DNA of 10,463 bases, taken from NCBI GenBank assembly GCA_030690175.1, contig JAUYHE010000009.1, positions 1-10,463 of the forward strand, read 5' to 3'. The position numbers and the translations under genes are program-made. The notes below the pieces were generated by a model that saw only the letters and a list, made by a program, of their open reading frames with translations, made no database searches and was not told the DNA's origin. This DNA comes from a bacterium (GTDB lineage Bacteria > Patescibacteriota > Microgenomatia > Woykebacterales > RBG-16-39-9b). Every line of letters starts with the position of its first letter. Position 1 is the first letter of the stretch. This document shows positions 6,357 to 10,463 of this stretch, piece by piece.

Positions 6357-7130
6357 ATGTTGACAAAAAGGCAAAAAATTTCAATCAGCAGCTTGATACT
6401 AGCAACCGGACTTTTTTTGTTACCGGAATTTAACGACACAATTAGGCCACTTTTTATCGTTGCCATCATTATTGCTAGTTATTTTCTTTCTGTCTGGGCT
6501 ATTTACGGCGCCTTTTCGCCATTTGAGCTAGTGAGCTTATTTGCTCTACCGGTTATTCTTACAGCTAGCTTTGGCTTATATATTAGTCAGTTTGCAGTTA
6601 CTACTGGTGTGCGACTCTCTTTAGTGATTATTTATATTGGACTAATGTACACTATTTTACTTTCGCAAAATATTTTTACTGTTTCAGTGGAGAGGAATAT
6701 TCCTTTGGTACGGGCCGCTAGAACAGTTGGTTATTTAGCAAGCTTGTTTGTTTCGTTTGCCTTTTTTAGCCTTATTTTTGGTCTTGGTTTACCAAATTTG
6801 GTCTTTTCCTTTGTTGCTGGGACTGTGTCTGTTTTACTTTTTGCTCAAGGTTTGTGGCAGATAGAATTAAAGGGAACCAATCCTGTTCACCTGACTTATT
6901 TTTCGTTGCTTGGAGGTTTGATTTTGGGTGAAGTTTCCTGGGCGCTAAGTTTTTGGCCTCTTGATCCTCCCAAGGTTGGGTTGGCATTAGCGGCAGCATT
7001 TTACGTTGTTCTTGGGATTTTGCAGCGTCACACCCTTGACAACCTAAATACCCGGGTTACCATTGAATATTTATTCGTGGCGATTGCTGTGGTAATTATC
7101 CTTATCATCACCACCAGTTGGGGGATATAA
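6357..7130 (+). CDS. Polytopic membrane protein, DUF5656-like
   Basis: The 257-residue protein is very hydrophobic, with eight or nine predicted membrane segments at roughly 8-24, 31-50, 56-74, 84-103, 123-142, 148-166, 179-199, 206-223 and 237-254. Short charged stretches lie between them: VERNIPLVRAARTVG at 111-125, and QRHTLDNLNTR at 223-233. No transporter, enzyme or cofactor motif is visible. Overall pattern and position after ruvC recall the DUF5656 membrane family of Patescibacteria, named here from memory with limited certainty. The ATG at 6357 has only a poor ribosome binding site (GCGG directly before it), so it may depend on coupling to ruvC translation, whose stop is 7 nt upstream. 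Function unknown. Confidence 0.75.
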   Translation: MLTKRQKISISSLILATGLFLLPEFNDTIRPLFIVAIIIASYFLSVWAIYGAFSPFELVSLFALPVILTASFGLYISQFAVTTGVRLSLVIIYIGLMYTILLSQNIFTVSVERNIPLVRAARTVGYLASLFVSFAFFSLIFGLGLPNLVFSFVAGTVSVLLFAQGLWQIELKGTNPVHLTYFSLLGGLILGEVSWALSFWPLDPPKVGLALAAAFYVVLGILQRHTLDNLNTRVTIEYLFVAIAVVIILIITTSWGI

Positions 7131-7136
7131 GTTAAA

Positions 7137-7163
7137 TTAAAAACTAATAAGCAAGAGTTTTAA
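7137..7163 (+). terminator. Weak AT-rich hairpin after the membrane-protein gene
   Basis: TTAAAAACT (7137-7145) pairs with AGTTTTAA (7156-7163) with one bulged A and a 10-nt loop, 6 nt after the stop codon. There is no proper U-run after it, so termination would be inefficient. Confidence 0.3.
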
Positions 7164-7256
7164 GCAGGTAGGCATCGGAGTAGAGGAGAGATGGGTAGCA
7201 AAAAATCCCCTACCAAGAGGGCAAGCGGCCAGCGATTAAATTGTGATATATTATGA

Positions 7257-7295
7257 TATAGTTTCTTTCCACGCGTGGAAAGTTTCAAAACTATA
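7257..7295. repeat. Strong palindrome/hairpin
   Basis: A perfect 18-nt palindrome (CTTTCCACG at 7265-7273, CGTGGAAAG at 7274-7282) is enclosed by an outer stem TATAGTTT (7257-7264) with AAACTATA (7288-7295); TTTCA (7283-7287) is unpaired on one side. The AT-rich GATATA-TTAT-GATATA direct repeat lies just to the left. It could be a dimer-binding site or an RNA hairpin; there is no U-run on either side, so it is not a classic terminator. Confidence 0.6.
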
Positions 7296-7593
7296 GGGTA
7301 GAGGAGTTTTCCAGTTTTTTGGTTAAATCGTAAAAAACCCGAACGAGCCAAGCCAACGCCATTTTACCCTAGTAGAGAGCTGGTCTCCCTAGTATAGTTT
7401 TCGTTGCGAGTAGGATGAGTAAAAAAATTATTTGGGCACAAAATTAAATTTATATAGCGACTTATCAAGCAAATTTCGTCTTTGAGTGCTAATAGGGTTT
7501 CTGACTACCTATATTTTCTGCCACTTGGATAAGGTCCCATATCAACAAGCCGCTGAAAGGCTCTAGAAACGATTTTTACCACTGAGGTGTACA

Positions 7594-7647
7594 ATGTTGT
7601 CCGTCCCTATTCTTCAAGTAAGATTTTTAAAAGTAACAAAAAAGTAA
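7594..7647 (+). CDS. Possible 17-residue peptide frame
   Basis: ATG at 7594 preceded by GAGGTG (7584-7589) opens MLSVPILQVRFLKVTKK, hydrophobic then basic, ending at TAA (7645-7647). The stop falls within a weak A/T hairpin (7636-7644 with 7654-7661). It could be a leader peptide, but a frame this short with a ribosome-site-like sequence can easily occur by chance. Confidence 0.15.
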   Translation: MLSVPILQVRFLKVTKK

Positions 7648-7702
7648 AAGGGGCTTTTTGTCCATTAGGAATTATAAATTGATAAATTGGGTACCTACTC
7701 TC

Positions 7703-7751
7703 TTGACAGATAGGCGGGGTCTTTGGTAAGCTTGTATTGATCGAGTATAAT
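7703..7751 (+). promoter_or_regulatory. Promoter region of the tyrosine recombinase
   Basis: Two overlapping options exist. TTGACA (7703-7708) is followed after 18 nt by TAAGCT (7727-7732), and TTGGTA (7723-7728) after 17 nt by a perfect TATAAT (7746-7751). The second -10 overlaps the end of the inverted-repeat arm ATCGAGT (7740-7746) and extends into its loop. Confidence 0.5.
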
Positions 7752-7792
7752 CACCCTTACACTCGATTGCACAAGCTCCCCTCGGAGTTTGT
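7729..7792 (+). promoter_or_regulatory. Nested, mutually exclusive inverted repeats before the recombinase gene
   Basis: AGCTTGT (7729-7735) and ATCGAGT (7740-7746) are mirrored by ACTCGAT (7761-7767) and ACAAGCT (7771-7777). The same ACAAGCT, extended to ACAAGCTCC (7771-7779), also pairs with GGAGTTTGT (7784-7792) around a CCTC loop with one G-U pair. The second pairing hides the only GGAG. The segment therefore can be an operator around the -10 box, an mRNA switch, or both. Confidence 0.45.
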
Positions 7793-7806
7793 TTAAAGAT
7801 ATTTTT

Positions 7807-8748
7807 ATGTTACTGTCTCTTGATGATTTTCTTTTAAATCTGCAAACCAACAACTATTCCCCCGAAACGGTTTATAATTATGAACGGGATTTGGCGACTT
7901 TTGACCAATTTTTAACCGAATCTGGGACTAAGTTCGAGGCGGTTGATAAACAATTTATCAACCGCTATAAGGCCTACCTCACCAGCCGGGATAGAAAAAC
8001 AGCAAAAAGCACGATAGAACAAGATAAAATGCTTGTTTCACGTTCAATAAACCGGATGCTTTCATCACTACGTAGCTACTTAAGATACTTAATCGATATG
8101 GATAAACAGGTTCCAGTTCCACCAGAAGCGGTAAAACTAATCAAAACCGAAAGGAAACATCCCCAAGTAGCCGAACTAAACGATCTCATTCGGCTTATTG
8201 AATGTCCAAGTACGTTGGAAACCAATAAATTAGTGGGTCTAAGAAACAGGGCAATACTGGAGGTTTTATTTTCAACCGGGATGCGTATTTCCGAACTTTG
8301 CGGACTGAACCGAAACCAAATTGATGATTCCGGGAAAATATTCGTAATGGGTAAAGGAAAGAAACAGAGGTTTGTCTACATGACTGATAGGGCAATGACG
8401 CATCTGAACCGCTACCTAGCTACCAGAAACGATAATTACTCGGCTGTCTTTATCCCCTACAGCGGCCGAAACGTGACCAGCATGAAAAAAAGAATTTCGA
8501 CAAATTATTTACAGGAAAAAATTAAAAATTACCGTGAAAAATTAAAAATAAACGTGCCCACCAGCGCCCATAGTCTGCGCCACGGGTTTGCTACTTACTT
8601 GGCCGAGGAAGGGGCTTCTCCGGTGGCAATCCAGATTCTTCTTGGGCACGAATCCCTGGATACTACTACCCGCTACGTCCATGCTTCTGACCGCTTTGCC
8701 CAAGAAACCCATCGCAAATTCCACCCCCTTGCCGAAAACGACGATTAG
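7807..8748 (+). CDS. XerC/XerD-like tyrosine recombinase
   Basis: With the ATG at 7807 the product has 313 residues, close to the usual length of Xer recombinases (about 300). The N-terminal core-binding domain (about 1-105, LDDFLLNLQTNNYSPETVYNYERDL onward) is helical and the catalytic domain follows. All catalytic positions are visible: Arg I in STGMRISELCGLN (R160), Lys in MGKGKKQRFVY (K183), His-x-x-Arg in HSLRHGFATYLAEEG (H255, R258), His in LGHESLDTTTRYVH (H281) and the nucleophile Y290. Such enzymes cut and rejoin DNA at paired 11-bp arms, resolving chromosome dimers at dif or integrating elements. An upstream TTG at 7789 would add six residues but overlaps the GGAG hairpin and is less likely. 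No partner Xer gene or clear dif site was found. The neighbourhood of repeats and tandem paralogues leaves room for an accessory role. Confidence 0.9.
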   Translation: MLLSLDDFLLNLQTNNYSPETVYNYERDLATFDQFLTESGTKFEAVDKQFINRYKAYLTSRDRKTAKSTIEQDKMLVSRSINRMLSSLRSYLRYLIDMDKQVPVPPEAVKLIKTERKHPQVAELNDLIRLIECPSTLETNKLVGLRNRAILEVLFSTGMRISELCGLNRNQIDDSGKIFVMGKGKKQRFVYMTDRAMTHLNRYLATRNDNYSAVFIPYSGRNVTSMKKRISTNYLQEKIKNYREKLKINVPTSAHSLRHGFATYLAEEGASPVAIQILLGHESLDTTTRYVHASDRFAQETHRKFHPLAENDD

Positions 8749-8751
8749 ACT

Positions 8752-8786
8752 TTCGAACCTAAGGGTCAGACCCTTGAAGCTAAAGG
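8752..8786. repeat. Composite repeat copy A, module 1 (palindromic)
   Basis: This 35-nt block contains the near-perfect palindrome AAGGGTC-A-GACCCTT (8761-8775). It aligns along its length with 10330-10364. It starts 4 nt after the recombinase stop and could also act as a 3' hairpin for that mRNA, though no U-run follows. Confidence 0.65.
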
Positions 8787-8837
8787 CGTAGATATGAGTT
8801 ATTTGATTATGGGGTTGCGGTTATTGGCAAGTTTATT

Positions 8838-8852
8838 CTGAGCTTGTCGAAG
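8838..8852. repeat. Composite repeat copy A, module 2 (CTGAGCTTGTCGAAG)
   Basis: This 15-nt motif is identical to 10372-10386. It lies 2 nt past the stop codon of the reverse-strand PsbP-like gene. I recall its complement CTTCGACAAGCTCAG as a widespread short interspersed motif in bacterial genomes. Copy A has about 45 nt between modules 1 and 2; copy B has almost none. Confidence 0.65.
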
Positions 8853-8854
8853 TA

Positions 8855-9514
8855 CTAGTCGAATCTGAAAGTTGCGGCAATTCGATCACAAGTTTTTTCT
8901 GGGTTTAGATTTTGCTTGGGGAGGTAAGCACAATATAGGATAAAATTGTTCCCTTTATCATCAGCGTTTTCTACAGAATAAGTAACTGTAGTTCTCTCAT
9001 AGCTGCCTGTTTTTTGAGTGGTCTTAGATAACCTTTTCGCAGACTTATCACCTAGAAGTATCGTGGTTCCCTCATTAAACGATCCAGAACCTCCTACTGA
9101 AGTAAATATTTCAATAGACCCAGGTGTCATGAGTGCTCCAGTATAATTTTGATCATTTGTTAAAATATCCACCCCTTCTATCTGAATTAATTTAAAATCT
9201 TTGGGGTGTTGGTAACTTATTTTCAACGTAATATTCTCCCCACTTCTTTGTATTTGTCCACCAATTTCACTTGTGTAAGTTTTCCAATTTGCTGTTTCGT
9301 CTACTTGGGCCGAGGGTGTCGAAGTTTCTGCGGAGGGTGTTGAAGTAGGTGTTTTACTCGGTGGGGTGGTGGAAGGTTGACCAACCAGTAGCCACACTGC
9401 TACTCCCCCGCCGATTAGTAAAATTGCGATAGCGACAACTATTAGGATCTTTTTCCAATTTATTTTTCGAGACGATTGAGGTTGATCAGCGCTTATTTGT
9501 GGATCTTCGGGCAT
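8855..9514 (-). CDS. Membrane-anchored PsbP-like protein, copy A
   Basis: The 219-residue protein has a short cytoplasmic N-terminus, one membrane segment (about 22-44, ILIVVAIAILLIGGGVAVWL), a Pro/Ser/Thr linker (about 47-70) and an outer domain beginning ETANWKTY. The N-terminus is uncleaved-anchor-like, with no lipobox Cys. The outer domain keeps the length and the closing DRIAATFRFD of PsbP-like domains but is otherwise divergent. It carries two Cys (C195, C209) that could form a disulfide. The first 80 residues match copy B at about 55 positions by eye; the rest hardly does. No ribosome binding site is present; the -10 box ends 7 nt before the ATG, suggesting a leaderless mRNA. Function is unknown; an extracellular binding or stress-related role would be guesswork. 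Confidence 0.8.
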   Translation of the reverse strand: MPEDPQISADQPQSSRKINWKKILIVVAIAILLIGGGVAVWLLVGQPSTTPPSKTPTSTPSAETSTPSAQVDETANWKTYTSEIGGQIQRSGENITLKISYQHPKDFKLIQIEGVDILTNDQNYTGALMTPGSIEIFTSVGGSGSFNEGTTILLGDKSAKRLSKTTQKTGSYERTTVTYSVENADDKGNNFILYCAYLPKQNLNPEKTCDRIAATFRFD

Positions 9515-9521
9515 TTATTTA

Positions 9522-9551
9522 ATTATCTATCAGACAGGTTGGTAGTGTCAA
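9522..9551 (-). promoter_or_regulatory. Promoter of PsbP-like copy A (leaderless)
   Basis: On the reverse strand TTGACA (9546-9551) and GATAAT (9522-9527) are separated by 18 nt (TAGATA with 16 nt is an alternative). Seven bases, TAAATAA, then lead directly into the ATG at 9514. Confidence 0.6.
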
Positions 9552-9559
9552 ATTTGCAG

Positions 9560-9589
9560 TTACTCTAATACTGTCTAGTATTAGAGTAA
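9560..9589 (-). terminator. Perfect 13-bp hairpin after PsbP-like copy B
   Basis: TTACTCTAATACT (9560-9572) and AGTATTAGAGTAA (9577-9589) form a perfect stem with loop GTCT, 7 nt past the stop of copy B. There is no U-run in the transcribed direction, so it may stabilise the mRNA end or act as a protein-binding site just upstream of the copy A promoter rather than terminate. Confidence 0.45.
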
Positions 9590-9596
9590 TAAAGGA

Positions 9597-10283
9597 TTAA
9601 TCGAGGAATTTGAAGGTTGAGAGGATTTTTTTAAAAATATTAGTATAATTTTTTAACTCCCCTTCATCATTAGTCCAAAGTGAAATTTCATAAATCTTTG
9701 AGTCCTTGAATGCGTAGACGTGGTCTATGGATGGTCCGCTTGAGGGAATATCAGGATTTAAAGTCTGTCTTATCCAAACCGCTTTTTGACCGTCCACATT
9801 TAGGTTTTCTAACTTCTCATAATGTTTGGCTCCGGAATCCCAAGTATCCCCAGTATTTGCATCGAATAACCCATCGAAATCTGTGTTGTAAACTGATAGA
9901 TCAGGGGAACTAAGTATGGCTACAGTTGGTACAACTAATCCAGGACTGACACTAGAGGGATCTTTTTCTGAAAAACTCGGTTCGCTTATTGAATCATAGC
10001 GATTCCAGCTAGCAGGATATTTTATTGATATAGATTCATCTTTATAAGTTTTCCACCCCGCTGTCTCATCTTTTTGGGCGGAAGGCGTTGAGGTTTGGGA
10101 TGATGGAGTGGAGATTGGAGTTTGGCTAGGGAGCTTTGTTGAAGGTTGCCCAAGCATCAGCCATATCGCTACTCCCCCGCCGATCAACAAAATTCCGACA
10201 ACTACTCCAATTAAAATATTTTTCCAGTTTATTTTGTGGGATGGTTTGGGTTGATTGGTTTCTGGTTGCAGATTTTCGGGCAT
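9597..10283 (-). CDS. Membrane-anchored PsbP-like protein, copy B
   Basis: The layout of this 228-residue protein matches copy A: cytoplasmic start MPENLQPETNQPKPSHKINW, membrane segment about 22-44 (ILIGVVVGILLIGGGVAIWL), Pro/Ser/Thr linker about 47-70, then ETAGWKTYKDESISIKYPAS. The stretch W-K-T-Y...SIKYPASW is a typical start of PsbP-like domains, and the protein closes with FKKILSTFKFLD. There is no Cys in the whole protein, unlike copy A. The outer domain should face outside the membrane. PsbP-like domains in bacteria have no single known role, so function is left open. The mRNA is probably leaderless. The last codons and bases beyond the stop recur as a remnant at 174-227. Confidence 0.82.
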   Translation of the reverse strand: MPENLQPETNQPKPSHKINWKNILIGVVVGILLIGGGVAIWLMLGQPSTKLPSQTPISTPSSQTSTPSAQKDETAGWKTYKDESISIKYPASWNRYDSISEPSFSEKDPSSVSPGLVVPTVAILSSPDLSVYNTDFDGLFDANTGDTWDSGAKHYEKLENLNVDGQKAVWIRQTLNPDIPSSGPSIDHVYAFKDSKIYEISLWTNDEGELKNYTNIFKKILSTFKFLD

Positions 10284-10290
10284 TAATTTA

Positions 10291-10319
10291 AGTATATTTA
10301 CTAATTGCTATCTCGTCAA
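10291..10319 (-). promoter_or_regulatory. Promoter of PsbP-like copy B (leaderless)
   Basis: On the reverse strand TTGACG (10314-10319), exactly 17 nt, then TATACT (10291-10296). Seven bases, TAAATTA, lead directly into the ATG at 10283, the same spacing as in copy A. No Shine-Dalgarno sequence fits in between. Confidence 0.7.
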
Positions 10320-10329
10320 ATTTTGAATA

Positions 10330-10364
10330 TTTGAACCTAGGGGTCAGGCCCTCGAAACCAAAAA
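10330..10364. repeat. Composite repeat copy B, module 1
   Basis: It aligns with 8752-8786 (TTGAACCTAGGGGTCAGGCC and following). The palindrome is decayed: AGGG and CCCT still pair, but the centre does not. It sits about 10 bp upstream of the -35 box of PsbP-like copy B. Confidence 0.6.
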
Positions 10365-10371
10365 GTTTAGT

Positions 10372-10386
10372 CTGAGCTTGTCGAAG
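10372..10386. repeat. Composite repeat copy B, module 2 (CTGAGCTTGTCGAAG)
   Basis: It is identical to 8838-8852 and again lies 2 nt after the stop codon of a reverse-strand PsbP-like gene (copy C). Similarity to copy A continues across the stop into the coding end. Confidence 0.65.
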
Positions 10387-10388
10387 GG

Positions 10389-10463
10389 CTAGTCGAATCT
10401 GAAGGTCGAGAGGATTTGGTCTAAGATTTCTATCTTTTTACTCGGTTCTATCAAATACCCACC
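10389..10463 (-). CDS. PsbP-like protein copy C, C-terminal end only (cut by window edge)
   Basis: The reverse strand reads GGYLIEPSKKIEILDQILST then FRFD and TAG (10389-10391). The ending DQILSTFRFD matches the ends of copy A (DRIAATFRFD) and copy B (KKILSTFKFLD), so this is a third paralogue in the same direction whose body lies beyond the right edge. Only 24 residues are visible. The final 15 or so bases and the repeat after the stop are closer to copy A than to copy B, which suggests duplication or conversion between A and C. Confidence 0.7.
   Translation of the reverse strand, partial: GGYLIEPSKKIEILDQILSTFRFD

Larger units (their letters stand above)
7131..7788. other. Gene-free 658-nt stretch rich in inverted repeats
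   Basis: No convincing protein gene or tRNA is seen; frames here are short. It holds a weak hairpin after the membrane-protein gene (7137-7163) and a strong palindromic hairpin (7257-7295). Further inverted repeats are TAGGGTA/TACCCTA (7294-7300 with 7365-7371), GTTTTTT/AAAAAAC (7314-7320 with 7332-7338) and AATAGGG/CCCTATT (7491-7497 with 7605-7611). CCCTAGTA is repeated 20 nt apart (7367-7374, 7387-7394) and GTAGAGGAG twice (7180-7188, 7298-7306). The stretch ends in the promoter region of the recombinase. The density of pairable segments suggests a structured RNA, but conserved cores of RNase P RNA, tmRNA and SRP RNA were looked for by eye and not found. Confidence 0.5.

Noticed and set aside
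7240..7262. dif-like sequence around GATATATTATGATATAG
   Set aside because: The right half resembles a XerD arm (TTATG...), but the left 11 bp do not fit a XerC arm and there is no overall 11-6-11 symmetry.
7160..7351. Reverse-strand frame of 63 codons in the gene-free stretch
   Set aside because: It starts with TTG without a ribosome binding site, spans the strong palindrome at 7257-7295, and its product has no recognisable pattern.
7131..7788. tRNA, tmRNA, RNase P or SRP RNA gene
   Set aside because: No T-loop GTTCGANTC, no GAGGAAAGTCC core and no GGAAGGAAGCAGC-like SRP loop were found on either strand by eye.
8794..8841. 15-codon frame MSYLIMGLRLLASLF between the two modules of repeat copy A
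   Set aside because: It is very short, absent from copy B, and its last bases belong to the repeat motif; probably chance.
1..10463. CRISPR array
   Set aside because: No regularly spaced identical repeats of 23-40 nt are present; the repeats seen are two-copy modules or short inverted repeats.
1..10463. Alternative genetic code (TGA read as Gly)
   Set aside because: All long genes are intact in the standard code, Trp is encoded by TGG and no conserved Gly falls at a TGA.

Overview
The window looks like a stretch of chromosome from a Candidate Phyla Radiation (Patescibacteria) bacterium using the standard genetic code. This is inferred from three things. A single-copy VirD4/TraG-like membrane ATPase sits next to a small KE-rich protein of a type I associate with CPR genomes. 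yebC and ruvC are followed by a polytopic membrane protein of DUF5656-like character. A cluster of short membrane-anchored PsbP-like proteins lies at the right end. The complete genes stop at TAA or TAG and TGA does not interrupt them, so a TGA-recoded (Gracilibacteria-type) genome is unlikely. I ran no search; family names come from motif recognition.

Left part (1-340): the last codons of a gene that enters from the left, then a promoter, a candidate small RNA of about 80 nt ending in a clear intrinsic terminator, a short 3' remnant of a PsbP-like gene, a 7-bp tandem repeat, and a promoter for the first large gene. Centre-left (341-4801): the ATPase and the coiled-coil/KE-rich protein form one forward operon. 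It converges on a reverse TPR-protein gene.

Centre (4802-7130): a divergent promoter region with an inverted repeat separates the TPR gene from the forward run yebC - ruvC - membrane protein. These cover a translation/transcription factor, the Holliday-junction resolvase, and an unknown membrane protein where ruvA/ruvB would often be found.

Right part (7131-10463): a 658-nt gene-free stretch rich in inverted repeats precedes a tyrosine recombinase (XerC/D-like). Next come three reverse-strand, tandem PsbP-like genes, the third cut by the window edge. They share a nearly constant membrane anchor and linker but have different outer domains. Two copies of a composite repeat, built from a GGGTCAGACCC-type palindrome and a CTGAGCTTGTCGAAG motif, bracket the two complete genes. 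Both complete genes have -10 boxes exactly 7 nt before the ATG and so are probably leaderless. This recombinase plus repeat plus variable-head array is the most unusual part of the window.
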